From positions 62,001 through 126,000 of the forward strand of contig NZ_JANDJO010000002.1 in NCBI RefSeq assembly GCF_024331145.1: DNA of 64,000 bases, written 5' to 3'. Of this stretch, positions 25,785 to 35,277 are shown piece by piece (positions within the stretch are counted from its first letter, which is position 1; each line of letters starts with the position of its first letter). The DNA comes from Shimia sp. CNT1-13L.2 (GTDB taxonomy: Bacteria; Pseudomonadota; Alphaproteobacteria; Rhodobacterales; Rhodobacteraceae). A program made the position numbers and the translations under genes. The notes beneath the pieces were generated by a model that did no database searches, had not been told where the DNA came from, and saw only the letters and a list, made by a program, of their open reading frames with translations.

Positions 25785-28700
25785 TTAGCCGATCTCGGCA
25801 AGGCGTTCCAGGGCAGCCTTGAGCTTGGCTTCTTCCTCTTCGCGGGCGGCGAGGTTCTCGCGGGCTTCTTCAACCACTTCTTCCGGGGCCGAGGCCACGA
25901 ATTTCGGGTTGTTGAGACGGCCGCGCAGGCCACCCAGTTCCTTGGCGAGTTTGCCAAGGGTCTTTTCGAGACGGGCCTTTTCTTCGTCCACGTCGATGAT
26001 GTCGGCCAGCGGCAGGCCGAAGGTGCCGCCCTCGACGGCCACGGTGGCGCAGCCTTTGGGGAATTCGGTAACCTCGGTCAGGCTGTCGATGCGGGCCAGC
26101 TTCATGATCAGCGCCTCGTTGCGCGCCCATGCGCCCTTGCCTGCCTCGTCCAGCTGGCTGACCAGCATCGGCACCTTGAGACCGGCCGGAACGTGCATCT
26201 GCGACCGGGCCGAACGGACGTTTTCAATCACCGAGATCACCCAGTTCATTTCGCGGTCGGCTGCATCGTCTACCAGATCGGTGCCGTAGGCCGGCCAGTC
26301 GGCGTGAACCAGCATACCCTCGCGGCTTGCGGTTTCGCCCCAGAGCTCTTCGGTGATGAAGGGCATGATCGGGTGCAGCATGACAAGACACTGGTCAAGA
26401 ACCCAGCCCATGGTGGCGCGGGTTTCGGCCTTGATGGCGTCGTCTTCGCTGTTCAGCAGCGGCTTGGAGAATTCCACGTACCAGTCGCAGACCTTGCCCC
26501 AGACAAAGGCATAGAGGCCAAGGGCCGCATCGTTGAAGCGGAAGCTGTCAAAGGCGGCATCGACAGTTTCGCGGATTTTCGCGGTTTCGCCGATGATCCA
26601 CTTGTTCACGGTGGCCGTTGCGGCGGGAACCTCGGCCGAAGGCGCGCCGTTTGCGTAGACTTCGTTCATCTCGGCAAAGCGAACGGCGTTCCAGATCTTG
26701 GTGCCGAAGTTGCGGTAACCCGCGATACGCTGCATGTCGAGTTTCAGAACCCCACCCAGCGAGGCCATGGCCGCGTTGGTGAAACGCAGGGCGTCGGCAC
26801 CGTATTCGTCGATGATTTCCAGCGGGTCGACCACGTTGCCGGTGGATTTCGACATCTTCTTGCCCTTGGCATCGCGGACGAGGCCGTGCAGGTAGACGGT
26901 GTCGAACGGGATCTGATCCACGACGGCGAGTTGCATCATCATCATCCGGGCCACCCAGAAGAACAGGATGTCCTGACCGGTGATGAGGGTCGAGGTCGGG
27001 AAATACTTCTGCATCTCCGAGGTGTCCTCGGGCCAGCCAAGCGTACCGATCGGCCAGAGACCGGAGGAGAACCAGGTGTCGAGGACGTCGGCATCGCGCC
27101 AAACCGGGTAGACCAGTTTGGTGGGGTCCTGGCTGACTTCGTATTCGGCCAGAGCGGCCGCGAACTTCTGGATCGCCTCGGCGCGGTCCGCGACTTCGAT
27201 CACGGTTGCGTTGTTGAGCGGCGTCGGCAGCGCAGCTTCGACGTCGGCGAACTGGGCTTTCACTTCATCAAAGCTGGCGGCGCAGTGATGGGTCTCGTCG
27301 CCGATCAGAAGTTGCTGGTCGGCCAGCAGACGACCCATTTCCACGAGGTCGAGGACACCGTCGCCTTCGTCGTCATAGACACCCTGAGCCTTGAGGTTCA
27401 GGCCATACCAAACCGGGATCTGGTGGCCCCACCAGAGCTGACGGGAGATACACCAGGGTTCGATGTTTTCCAGCCAGTGGTAGTACACCTTTTCGCCGCT
27501 TTCCGGCAGGATTTTCACGTCACCGTTGCGCACCGCATCCAGCGCCGGGCCGACAACTTTCTCGGCGTCGACGAACCATTGGTCGGTCAGCATCGGTTCG
27601 ATGACCACCTTGGAGCGGTCGCCGAAGGGCTGCATGATCGGCTTGTTCTCGACGTAGGGCACCATCTGTTCAACGAGGTTGCCGTCTTCGTCGGTACTGC
27701 TTTCCTTGACCATCACCGCGAGGCCTTCGTCGGTGATCTGCTGGACCACGATCTTGCGGGCTTCGAAACGGTCGAGGCCGCGAATGTCGTCGGGCACGAG
27801 GTTGATGGCGTCGACCTCGTTCTCGGTGAAGGCGGCACCTTTGGCGTGCCCCTGTGCCTTGGCGGCTTCGTCCGCATAGGGCGCGCCGTCGGCGCGCATG
27901 TGGCCCTTCATGTCCATCAGGCGGTACATCGGGATGCCACCACGTTTGGCGACCTGATAGTCGTTGAAGTCATGCGCGCCGGTGATCTTTACCGCACCCG
28001 AGCCGAAATCGGGATCGGGGTATTCATCGGTGATGATCGGGATCAGGCGGCGATGTTCTTTCGGGCCGACGGGGATTTCGCAGAGCTTGCCCACGATGGG
28101 CGCATAGCGTTCGTCCGACGGGTGCACCGCAACCGCGCCGTCGCCCAGCATGGTTTCGGGGCGGGTGGTGGCGATCGAGATGTAATCGCGCTCTTCCTCG
28201 AGGATGACGTTGCCGTCTTCGTCTTTCTCGACGTAGGTGTAGGTCGCGCCACCGGCCAGCGGGTATTTGAAGTGCCACATGTGGCCTGCGACTTCGATGT
28301 TCTCGACTTCGAGATCCGAGATCGCGGTTTCAAAATGCGGGTCCCAGTTCACGAGGCGTTTGCCGCGGTAGATGTAGCCCTTGTTGTACATGTCAACGAA
28401 GACCTTGATGACGGCATCGTGGAAGTTGCCGTGGGCTTCGTCTTCGGGGGCGCCGGGGGCGCCGGACATGGTAAAGGCGGTGCGGCCAAAGTCGCAAGAG
28501 GCGCCAAGGCGCTTGAGCTGGTTGATGATGGTGCCGCCGGACTGGGCTTTCCAGTCCCAGACCTTTTCAAGGAACTTCTCGCGGCCCAGATCGCGGCGGC
28601 CCGGTTCGCCCGCTTCGGCCAGCTTGCGCTCAACCACCATCTGGGTGGCGATGCCCGCGTGGTCGGTGCCCGGCTGCCAGAGGGTGTCAAAGCCCTGCAT

Positions 28701-28907
28701 GCGTTTCCAGCGGATCAGGATGTCCTGAAGCGTGTTGTTGAAGGCGTGCCCCATGTGCAGAACGCCAGTCACGTTCGGGGGCGGGATCATGATGCAATAG
28801 GTAGAGGCACCGGGTTTTGCATTGGCGCCCGCGGTGAAACATCCGGCCTTTTCCCAGGCCTCGTAAAGACGGCCTTCGGCTTCGGCCGCGTTGAAGGTTT
28901 TTTCCAT
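25785..28907 (-). CDS. valS: Valyl-tRNA synthetase with enlarged catalytic insertion
   Basis: Class I synthetase charging tRNA-Val. It is about 1040 residues from ATG 28907 ([11 protein letters not shown]); ATGs at 28913 and 28952 are alternatives. HIGH motif appears as [18 protein letters not shown] as KKMSKSTGN (coded near 26850). The editing domain and the C-terminal coiled coil ([20 protein letters not shown]) are present. Between [11 protein letters not shown] and DADVLDTWF (27090-27405) about 100 residues occur where E. coli has about 45, so this copy is longer than average. It is monocistronic, between terminators on both sides. Confidence 0.97.
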   Translation of the reverse strand: MEKTFNAAEAEGRLYEAWEKAGCFTAGANAKPGASTYCIMIPPPNVTGVLHMGHAFNNTLQDILIRWKRMQGFDTLWQPGTDHAGIATQMVVERKLAEAGEPGRRDLGREKFLEKVWDWKAQSGGTIINQLKRLGASCDFGRTAFTMSGAPGAPEDEAHGNFHDAVIKVFVDMYNKGYIYRGKRLVNWDPHFETAISDLEVENIEVAGHMWHFKYPLAGGATYTYVEKDEDGNVILEEERDYISIATTRPETMLGDGAVAVHPSDERYAPIVGKLCEIPVGPKEHRRLIPIITDEYPDPDFGSGAVKITGAHDFNDYQVAKRGGIPMYRLMDMKGHMRADGAPYADEAAKAQGHAKGAAFTENEVDAINLVPDDIRGLDRFEARKIVVQQITDEGLAVMVKESSTDEDGNLVEQMVPYVENKPIMQPFGDRSKVVIEPMLTDQWFVDAEKVVGPALDAVRNGDVKILPESGEKVYYHWLENIEPWCISRQLWWGHQIPVWYGLNLKAQGVYDDEGDGVLDLVEMGRLLADQQLLIGDETHHCAASFDEVKAQFADVEAALPTPLNNATVIEVADRAEAIQKFAAALAEYEVSQDPTKLVYPVWRDADVLDTWFSSGLWPIGTLGWPEDTSEMQKYFPTSTLITGQDILFFWVARMMMMQLAVVDQIPFDTVYLHGLVRDAKGKKMSKSTGNVVDPLEIIDEYGADALRFTNAAMASLGGVLKLDMQRIAGYRNFGTKIWNAVRFAEMNEVYANGAPSAEVPAATATVNKWIIGETAKIRETVDAAFDSFRFNDAALGLYAFVWGKVCDWYVEFSKPLLNSEDDAIKAETRATMGWVLDQCLVMLHPIMPFITEELWGETASREGMLVHADWPAYGTDLVDDAADREMNWVISVIENVRSARSQMHVPAGLKVPMLVSQLDEAGKGAWARNEALIMKLARIDSLTEVTEFPKGCATVAVEGGTFGLPLADIIDVDEEKARLEKTLGKLAKELGGLRGRLNNPKFVASAPEEVVEEARENLAAREEEEAKLKAALERLAEIG

Positions 28908-28978
28908 CGCCATGGGTTCGTGATCCTGCGTGAAGAAATGGTTTGGGATCACTTATCGAATGCATGGGCAAAGGGAAA

Positions 28979-29010
28979 GCGGGCTTTGGGGAAAATGGTC
29001 CAAAGCCCGC
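28979..29010 (-). terminator. Terminator of the PanB-like operon
   Basis: On the minus strand GCGGGCTTTGG, a 10-base loop and CCAAAGCCCGC form a perfect 11-bp stem (29010-28979), followed by TTTCCCTTT. It begins 13 bases after the stop of the panB-like gene and ends before valS. Confidence 0.85.
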
Positions 29011-29022
29011 GGTTTTGTGGCC

Positions 29023-29847
29023 TCAGAGCTTGTCGAGGGCCTCGTTCAGCTTGTCGAGTTCTCCGTCTTTCATGGTGATCGACTGTGCGGGGTAGGGGAA
29101 GTTGTGGCTGGTGACCTCGGATTGGAAGGCTTTCAGGGCGTCCACGCGCTCGGCGTACATCTGTTCGTGAAGGCGGACGAGGTTGCCGAAGGCGTGGGCG
29201 TGGCGTGGCGGGTTTTCGGCTTCGCCGCAGATGTCGGCCATGAAGAGAAAGATCACGTCGCCCGCGTTGCCCGACCCAAGCGAGATGGTGACCATCGAGG
29301 TCCGGTCGTTCAGCAGGCGCAGGGTGTCTTCGGCGACGCATTCGATTTCGCAGGCAAAGGCACCCACGTCTTCGTATCGCTTGAAGGTGCGCAGGAGTTC
29401 CATCGCGCCTTCGGCGGTGCGCCCATAGGCCCGCAGGCCCCCGACCCAGTGGCTGATCGTCGGGACAAGGCCCATGTGGACCTGTACCGGAATGCTCTCC
29501 TTGGCGAGCATTTCGACGATGTCGTAGGAGCGGTTGGTGTAATACATGTCCGCGCCGCGCTCCATGCAGTCGATGGCATGGCGCAGGATTTCCTCTTTGG
29601 TGGCGAACTGGCCCCATGTGATGCCGACGCCCTGAAAGTGGGTGGGGGCGGTCTGGCGGGCCATGTCGAGCTGCGTGTCCCAAACCGTGAGCAGGTCGAT
29701 GCCCGCATCGACACAGGCGCGGATTTCAACCTCGTTGGCGGGGTTGCACATGGTCAGACGCTTGCCCGAGCCCTTGAGGTCGATCAGATCGCGGACGGTG
29801 TAGTTGCGTTGCGCCGGTTTGCGGCCGAAGTCGTAGATGTTTCTCAT
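29023..29847 (-). CDS. Divergent ketopantoate hydroxymethyltransferase (PanB-like) protein
   Basis: A 274-residue TIM-barrel protein clearly related to PanB, which makes ketopantoate from 2-oxoisovalerate and methylene-tetrahydrofolate. Matching parts are GITWGQFATKEEIL, VQVHMGLVPTISHWVGGLRAYGR and VGAFACEIECVAEDTL with the conserved Glu. The usual GIGAGxxxDGQVL motif is replaced by SLGSGNAGDVIFLFMADICG, and the metal-ligand region is altered (NPANEVEIRACVDAG). panC is not adjacent. The gene is the last of a leftward run with a hydroxylase-like gene and a PhyH-like dioxygenase gene. I think it is a paralogue with a different aldol-type substrate, but a pantothenate role is not excluded. Confidence 0.8.
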   Translation of the reverse strand: MRNIYDFGRKPAQRNYTVRDLIDLKGSGKRLTMCNPANEVEIRACVDAGIDLLTVWDTQLDMARQTAPTHFQGVGITWGQFATKEEILRHAIDCMERGADMYYTNRSYDIVEMLAKESIPVQVHMGLVPTISHWVGGLRAYGRTAEGAMELLRTFKRYEDVGAFACEIECVAEDTLRLLNDRTSMVTISLGSGNAGDVIFLFMADICGEAENPPRHAHAFGNLVRLHEQMYAERVDALKAFQSEVTSHNFPYPAQSITMKDGELDKLNEALDKL

Positions 29848-29916
29848 TTCCTGTCCTGTTCGCTTGGATGGGAAAGGGCGGCACAGAGCCGCCCTTGTCG
29901 GGTTGGGTGAGTGGGG

Positions 29917-30915
29917 TCAGTTGGTGGACCAGATCTTGCGCCGGCGTTCCTTGACCAGTTCGTTGCCGTCATCCGAGCCGTCGTGGAAGGTGTTGAACCA
30001 CTTGTCCCATGGCGTCTCCCAGGTGCCATAGTTGCAGTCGAAGAACCGGTGGTGAAGCTGGTGGAAGAAATCCCCCATCGGCAAGTTCACCCGCTTGCCG
30101 ATCTTCACATGTTCGAACCCTGCGTGGCTGGTCGGGGCGCCGATCAGGTGGTGGAAGATCAGGAACAAGACGTGCAGCGGATTGGCGGCGATCAGGAAGA
30201 AGATCATCGTGTCAAACAGCAGAAAGAAGCTTTCGACAGGGTGCATTGCAAGGCCGGACCACGGGCCGGTGTTGATGTTGCGATGATGCCAGGAATGCAC
30301 CCAGGTATAGAGCTTGCCAACGTGCAGCAGGCGGTGCAGCCAGTAGAAGTGAAACCCCGCCCAGATCGGGATCAGCAGGATCAGGGCGAGGAACCAGACG
30401 GGGTTGCTTTCAAAGGTGATCATGCGCGCCCAGCCGTTGGCATAGGCGTACCACATCAGGGCCTCCCAGAAGGTCACGAACAGGAGCGCAGGGCCGAGTG
30501 TCCAGAACATGTTGTCCCAGACCTGGTTCCTGAAGGTGAAGGCGCGGGCGCCTTTCATCATCGGGCGCATGTCATAGCGGTAGTCGTCGTCCTGCACGCG
30601 GTATTTCCAGAGTGCGAGGTGCAGGCCCCCGGCGATGATCAGCAGGATCACGAGATCGCGCAGCCAGATCTCGAAGATCCAGTCGAACGCCAGTGTTTGG
30701 GTGCGTTCGAGATCGGGAGTGAACCATGTCCAGACGACGACGGCCATCAGGAGGATGAAGAAGCGTTGCGCAATCGGGTTCCAGCTTGCCAGCAGGTATT
30801 TGACCGAGGCCAGGGGGCGCAGCGGCCAGTCCCAGTAGGGGGCGAGTTGCAGCGGCAGCTGGGGGGTGTAGTTCCAGAGTTGCCGTTTGGGGCGGGGCGT
30901 GGGCGTGTCAGTCAT
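29917..30915 (-). CDS. Sterol desaturase / fatty acid hydroxylase family membrane protein
   Basis: A 332-residue integral membrane di-iron oxygenase of the fatty acid hydroxylase superfamily. Histidine clusters are HRLLHVGKLYTWVHSWHH (about 180-200), HHLIGAPTSHAGFEH and FHQLHHRFFD; together they make the eight-His di-iron site. Four or so hydrophobic segments span about 65-170 and 205-235. The substrate may be a lipid, sterol-like or carotenoid compound. It lies between the PanB-like gene (69 bases downstream) and the PhyH-like gene (33 bases upstream), all leftward, suggesting one pathway with two oxygenases. Confidence 0.9.
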   Translation of the reverse strand: MTDTPTPRPKRQLWNYTPQLPLQLAPYWDWPLRPLASVKYLLASWNPIAQRFFILLMAVVVWTWFTPDLERTQTLAFDWIFEIWLRDLVILLIIAGGLHLALWKYRVQDDDYRYDMRPMMKGARAFTFRNQVWDNMFWTLGPALLFVTFWEALMWYAYANGWARMITFESNPVWFLALILLIPIWAGFHFYWLHRLLHVGKLYTWVHSWHHRNINTGPWSGLAMHPVESFFLLFDTMIFFLIAANPLHVLFLIFHHLIGAPTSHAGFEHVKIGKRVNLPMGDFFHQLHHRFFDCNYGTWETPWDKWFNTFHDGSDDGNELVKERRRKIWSTN

Positions 30916-30948
30916 GTGTTTGTCTTGGCTTGAGAAATTCGCGTTGGC

Positions 30949-31824
30949 TCAGTCGTAACTGGCCTTCTGGTCCGACCCCTTCATCAGGATCGCGTTTTGC
31001 GCGTCCCGAATGGTTTCGAACATGGCAAGGCTGTCGGCGGAAAAGTCCGAGGCGGCGCCGTCGTAGTGGTGGAAATTGCCGAACCGGTCCTCGCCCCGCA
31101 CCAGCATGGCATAGTCCTTCGCACCACCCATCTGTGCCATGTCGGGGCGCAGGAAGCGCATGGCGATGGCGATGCGGCGGTCGTCGCTGGTGTTGGGCCC
31201 CGAGCCGTGGATGGTGAGACCGTGGTGCAGGGACATCTGGCCGGGCTGGAGTTCGACGCTGACGCGGTCTTCGGGGGCGACCTCGACCTTGATCTCCTGT
31301 CCGCGCGACAAGAGGTTGTTGTCTCCGTGCGTGTCCTGATGCGGCAGGATCGGGTTCTTGTGACTTCCCGCGACGAACTCCATGCACCCCGAGGCAATGG
31401 TGGCGGGGGACAGGGCGATCCATGCCGTGACCAGACCGTCGATTTCGCCCATGCCCCAATAGGTCAGATCCTGGTGCATCGAGACATAGGCGCTGGTGTG
31501 GGGTTCCTTGATGAAAAGTTCTGCGCCCCAAAGCAGGATGTCGGGGCCAAGAATACCTTCGACCACGTTCAGCACGCGTGGGTCAGAGGCGATGCGGGCG
31601 GCAAGGGAGATGGTGCAGTTGGCGTTGAGGCGCTTGTAGGTGTTGAGGGGGCGGGGCAGGTCCGCATCGAGCCAGTTGGCTTCGAGGGTTTCCAGCTCGT
31701 GGCGCAGCGTGGCGGCCTCCTCCTCGGAGATCACCTGCATCGGGAAGAGATACCCGTCTTGCCAGTAGTTGTCTTTCTGGGATGCGTTTAAGTGCCCGTT
31801 TTCAAGGGGTTGCAGGTTTGTCAT
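30949..31824 (-). CDS. Phytanoyl-CoA dioxygenase family protein
   Basis: A 291-residue 2-oxoglutarate and Fe(II)-dependent oxygenase of the PhyH family. The metal triad is visible as H and D in SMHQDLTYWG (about residues 117-126) and the distal His in HHGLTIHGSGPNTS, with R in DRRIAIAMRF positioned to bind 2-oxoglutarate. The closest recalled pattern is bacterial PhyH-like hydroxylases including ectoine hydroxylase, but the flanking genes do not include ectoine synthesis. It is the first gene of the leftward operon and divergent from the LysR gene across a 102-base space with a LysR box. Confidence 0.9.
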   Translation of the reverse strand: MTNLQPLENGHLNASQKDNYWQDGYLFPMQVISEEEAATLRHELETLEANWLDADLPRPLNTYKRLNANCTISLAARIASDPRVLNVVEGILGPDILLWGAELFIKEPHTSAYVSMHQDLTYWGMGEIDGLVTAWIALSPATIASGCMEFVAGSHKNPILPHQDTHGDNNLLSRGQEIKVEVAPEDRVSVELQPGQMSLHHGLTIHGSGPNTSDDRRIAIAMRFLRPDMAQMGGAKDYAMLVRGEDRFGNFHHYDGAASDFSADSLAMFETIRDAQNAILMKGSDQKASYD

Positions 31825-31899
31825 CGGGTTGGTCCTGTGTCGCTTTGGGGCAGGTTAGCGCAAGTGATCGGGATCGCAGCACGATGGTTCTTGCGGGAG

Positions 31900-31920
31900 A
31901 GGCTAAGTTTTGCTTAGCCT
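31900..31920. promoter_or_regulatory. LysR-type operator (T-N11-A inverted repeat)
   Basis: AGGCTAAG (31900-31907), TTTTG and CTTAGCCT (31913-31920) form a perfect 8-bp inverted repeat. Inside it TAAGTTTTGCTTA fits the T-N11-A rule for LysR proteins. It ends six bases before the LysR ATG at 31927 and lies 75 bases upstream of the divergent PhyH-like gene. This position would allow autorepression and control of the oxygenase operon. Confidence 0.7.
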
Positions 31921-31926
31921 TGAGGC

Positions 31927-32817
31927 ATGACCAGTCGCATTCCCTCCCTCAACTGGCTGCGAGTCTTCGAGGCCGCGGCACGCACCCAGAGTTTCGCCCG
32001 GGCGGCGGCGCAGTTGCATATGTCGCCAGCGGCGGTGAGCCAGCAGGTGAAGGCGCTTGAGGATCGGTTGGGCCTGCCGCTGTTCCAGCGCAAGGCGCAG
32101 GCGGTGGTGCTGACCGAAGCGGGGCGGGCCTATCTGCCGCCGGTGCAACAGGCGCTGATGACACTGGAGGGGGCGACCGAGGCCCTGTTCGGAGCAAGCC
32201 GCGAGCAGGGGCTTTACGTGCAATGCGTTCTGATCTTTGCGCATGGTATCCTCGCGCGGGGTGTCGAGGCCTTTGAAGCGGCCAATCCGGGGGTGTCGCT
32301 GGTTCTGTCAACGGGCAATTCGGCCTCTGATTTCGACAGCAGTTTCAGTGACTTGAAGATTGTTTTTGGAAACCCGCATTCGTTTGGCGCAGAAAGTGAC
32401 CGGATCATGGGAGAGCGGTTGTTTCCGGTGGCCCGCCCGGAGGTTGCGGCGCAGATCACGCAGCCTTCGGACCTTTTGAACTGGCCTCTGGTCGAGGTGG
32501 CGTCGCATCGATCAGGGTGGACGCAGTTCCTTGACGAGACGCGGGTGATGCCGGGGCAGAGGCGGATGATGCACGCCGACAGCACCATCATGTCGATGCG
32601 GATTGCCGAGGCAGGCCAAGCTGTTGCGCTGGCGCGGTCTCCGGCCAGTGATGCGGTGATGAAGGGGGGCGGATTGGTGCCCTGCCTGCCGGGTGTCGAG
32701 GTTGCGGGCAGTGAGGCGTATCATCTGGTTTACGACAGCCTGAGCGGTTTGCGCCCCCCTGCGCGGCGGTTCCGGGAATGGCTTTTGGACTGGGTGAAGG
32801 CGCAGGGCTGGACCTGA
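31927..32817 (+). CDS. LysR-family transcriptional regulator (GcvA-like)
   Basis: A 296-residue LysR-type regulator. The winged helix-turn-helix is at residues 5-65 (SLNWLRVFEAAARTQSFARAAAQLHMSPAAVSQQVKALE interrupted here only by description), followed by a periplasmic-binding-like effector domain. The first part is typical of the GcvA subgroup (PSLNWLRVFEAAART). It is divergent from the PhyH, hydroxylase and PanB-like genes and has a matching T-N11-A box next to its start, so it probably controls them. The ligand is unknown. It is followed by an 11-base tandem repeat, then the molybdenum hydroxylase gene in the same direction. Confidence 0.92.
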   Translation: MTSRIPSLNWLRVFEAAARTQSFARAAAQLHMSPAAVSQQVKALEDRLGLPLFQRKAQAVVLTEAGRAYLPPVQQALMTLEGATEALFGASREQGLYVQCVLIFAHGILARGVEAFEAANPGVSLVLSTGNSASDFDSSFSDLKIVFGNPHSFGAESDRIMGERLFPVARPEVAAQITQPSDLLNWPLVEVASHRSGWTQFLDETRVMPGQRRMMHADSTIMSMRIAEAGQAVALARSPASDAVMKGGGLVPCLPGVEVAGSEAYHLVYDSLSGLRPPARRFREWLLDWVKAQGWT

Positions 32818-32845
32818 GCAAGGGGCCGAAAAACGGCATATGTAT

Positions 32846-32878
32846 CACGTCGGTATTACGTCGGTATTGCGGCGGTGC
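32846..32878. repeat. 11-base tandem repeat, copy A (3 units)
   Basis: Three adjacent 11-base units (CACGTCGGTAT, TACGTCGGTAT, TGCGGCGGTGC) lie 29 bases after the LysR stop. The same unit recurs at 44067-44110. The space 32818-32979 holds no other visible feature besides a presumed promoter. Confidence 0.6.
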
Positions 32879-32979
32879 GAAAATGGCCAAGGGCCTTGTT
32901 GTGCCGTTGCGTTTCGGGTGGACAGTCTGGCGATGGAGCCTAGAGTTGCCATTAACATGTTAGGCGCGAGGGGAGTGGC

Positions 32980-35277
32980 ATGGAAAAGTTTGGACGCAGC
33001 CAGTCAGTGAAACGGATCGAGGACCTGCGGTTCCTGCGCGGTGAGGGGCAGTATGTCGATGACGTCGCGCCGCGGGATGCGCTGTTTGCGGTCTTTTTCC
33101 GGTCGCCGGTGGCCCATGCGGTGATCACCGAGCTGGATGTCGAAGACGCGCGGGAGGCCGATGGCGTTCATGCGGTTCTGACCCATGCCGATCTTGCGGC
33201 GGCGGGCATGAAGACCGAGATGTTTGCGGTGACGCTTGAGAACCGCGACGGTAGCCCAGCGGCGGCACCTGTGCGGCATATGCTTGCCAAGGACAGGGTG
33301 CGCTTTGTGGGCGAACCGGTGGCCATTGTCGTGGCCGAAAGCGCCGAGCAGGCCCGCGATGCGGCCGAGATGATCATGTTCGATTATGAAGACCTGCCCG
33401 TGCACATGGCCCGCGAAGCCGGCGGCGAGGCGCTGCACGAGGATGTGGCCGACAACCGGGCTTTTGACTGGGAACTTGGGGACGAGGCCAAGGTGGCGGC
33501 TGTGTTCGACAGCGCGGCGCATGTGGTTTCGCTGGAGGTGGATGACAACCGGGTGATCGTGAACCCGCTAGAGACCCGCGGCTGTTTTGCCGAATGGGAC
33601 GGCGGGCGGCTGCATGTCTCGGTGAACGCGCAGGGCGTCTGGGTGCCCAAGGATCAGCTGGCGGCGGCTTTTGGCGTGGCGAAAGATCTTGTGCGGGTGA
33701 CCAACCCCGATGTGGGCGGCGGTTTCGGCATGAAGGCGATGGTGCATCCCGAGATGTTCTCGGTCGCGGAGGCGGCGCGGGTCACGGGGCGGGCAGTGCG
33801 CTGGATGGCGGACCGGAGCGAGGCGATGCTGGCCGACAATGGCGCGCGTGACTTGGTGTCGATGGTCGAGATGGCCTTTGACACCGATCACAAGGCGATT
33901 GGCTACCGAGTACACAGCAAGTGCAACCTCGGGGCCTATAACTCGCAGTTCGGGCAGATCATCCAGACCCGCCTGTTCAGCCGCGTGCTGGCCGGTGTCT
34001 ATGATCTTCAGGACACCTATCTGCGGGTGGAGGGGATCTATACCAACACCTCGCCCGTGGATGCCTATCGCGGGGCTGGTCGCCCCGAGGCGATCTATGT
34101 GCTGGAGCGGCTGATGGATCGGGCGGCGCGGGAGTTGGGTGTGGACCCGTGGGAGCTGCGCCGCAAGAGTTTCATTCCGAGCGATGCCTTTCCCTATGCG
34201 GCCTCAACAGGCGAAACCTATGACGTGGGGGACTTCGAACGGGTGCTGGCGCGGGTTGACGGGCTGTCGGATCGCGCGGGCTTTGAGGCGCGCAAGGCAG
34301 AGAGCGCGGCGCGGGGCAAACTGCGTGGTCAGGGCCTGTGTTACTATATCGAAAGTATTCTCGGTGATCCTTCGGAAGGCGCGAAGATCGAATTCAACGA
34401 GGATGGCACGGTGACGATATATGTCGGTACGCAAAGCAACGGGCAGGGGCACGAAACTGTCTATGCTACGTTCCTTTCGGATCAGACCGGCATTCCTGTC
34501 GAGAAAATCGCGGTTGTTCAGGGCGACAGTGACCGGATTGCCAAGGGCGGCGGCACCGGTGGGTCGCGGTCTGTGACGACGCAGGCCAATGCCACGCTGG
34601 CGACCGTGTCGAAGATGATCGCCGCAATGGTGCCCTATTTGTCGGATAAGATGGGGGTCGACGAAAGCGCGATCCGGTTTGACGACGAACGCTTTCGCGC
34701 GGAGGGGTCGAACCTGACCCCAAGCATGTTGGAGGTCGCCGAAATGGCACGGGCAGATGGCCGTCACGATCTTTTGACCCACGAGGAGCGGGCCACTCTC
34801 GAGGCGCGGTCCTTCCCAAATGGTGCCCATGTCTGCGAAGTTGAAGTCGACCCGGAAACCGGTATGGTAGAGGTTGACCGATATACGGTCGTCGATGATT
34901 TCGGCAATCTTATCAACCCGATGCTGGCCGAGGGGCAGGTGCATGGGGGTGTTGCCCAGGGTGTCGGCCAGGCGCTGATGGAACATGTGGGCTATGATGA
35001 GGATGGGCAACTGCTCACGGCAACGTTCATGGACTATGCGATGCCAAGAGCCAATGATTTGCCTATGTATGTGTTTGACACCGAGGCCGTGCCGTCAACA
35101 GCCAATCCGATGGGGATGAAGGGCTGTGGCGAGGCCGGAACGGTTGGCGCGATGGCGGCAACGGCAAACGCGGTACAGGATGCCCTGTGGGAACGGGGCG
35201 TGCGGCAGGCGGATATGCCATTCACGCCGCAAAGAGTATGGGAACTGTTGAAGGATGGATCTGTCACGGCTCAGTAA
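32980..35277 (+). CDS. Molybdenum hydroxylase large subunit (xanthine dehydrogenase / form II CoxL family)
   Basis: A 765-residue catalytic subunit binding the molybdenum cofactor. It shows the N-terminal RIEDLRFLRGEGQYVDD segment, the active-site loop DAYRGAGRPEA near residue 360 and GCGEAGTVGA near 717 with the catalytic Glu. The loop sequence AYRGAGR marks it as form II; true CO dehydrogenases have AYRCSFR. The FAD-binding medium subunit and the iron-sulfur small subunit that normally accompany it are absent on both sides. Its last 23 bases overlap the DUF2235 gene. Substrate may be an aldehyde or N-heterocycle; unknown. Confidence 0.9.
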   Translation: MEKFGRSQSVKRIEDLRFLRGEGQYVDDVAPRDALFAVFFRSPVAHAVITELDVEDAREADGVHAVLTHADLAAAGMKTEMFAVTLENRDGSPAAAPVRHMLAKDRVRFVGEPVAIVVAESAEQARDAAEMIMFDYEDLPVHMAREAGGEALHEDVADNRAFDWELGDEAKVAAVFDSAAHVVSLEVDDNRVIVNPLETRGCFAEWDGGRLHVSVNAQGVWVPKDQLAAAFGVAKDLVRVTNPDVGGGFGMKAMVHPEMFSVAEAARVTGRAVRWMADRSEAMLADNGARDLVSMVEMAFDTDHKAIGYRVHSKCNLGAYNSQFGQIIQTRLFSRVLAGVYDLQDTYLRVEGIYTNTSPVDAYRGAGRPEAIYVLERLMDRAARELGVDPWELRRKSFIPSDAFPYAASTGETYDVGDFERVLARVDGLSDRAGFEARKAESAARGKLRGQGLCYYIESILGDPSEGAKIEFNEDGTVTIYVGTQSNGQGHETVYATFLSDQTGIPVEKIAVVQGDSDRIAKGGGTGGSRSVTTQANATLATVSKMIAAMVPYLSDKMGVDESAIRFDDERFRAEGSNLTPSMLEVAEMARADGRHDLLTHEERATLEARSFPNGAHVCEVEVDPETGMVEVDRYTVVDDFGNLINPMLAEGQVHGGVAQGVGQALMEHVGYDEDGQLLTATFMDYAMPRANDLPMYVFDTEAVPSTANPMGMKGCGEAGTVGAMAATANAVQDALWERGVRQADMPFTPQRVWELLKDGSVTAQ

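Noticed and set aside
25773-29078. Open frame of about 1100 codons on the plus strand opposite valS
   Set aside because: It is exactly antisense to a highly conserved synthetase, has the low-complexity V/G/H-rich composition of a codon-bias shadow, and has no recognisable domain.
30949-31824. Ectoine hydroxylase
   Set aside because: The PhyH fold is shared, but no ectA, ectB or ectC genes are adjacent, and the neighbours are a PanB-like enzyme and a lipid-type hydroxylase.
32846-32878. CRISPR array
   Set aside because: The units are 11 bases, directly adjacent with no spacers, and only three or four in number. No cas genes are in the window.
32980-35277. Carbon monoxide dehydrogenase large subunit
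   Set aside because: The active-site loop is AYRGAGR (form II), not AYRCSFR, and the coxM and coxS genes are missing. CO oxidation is not supported.
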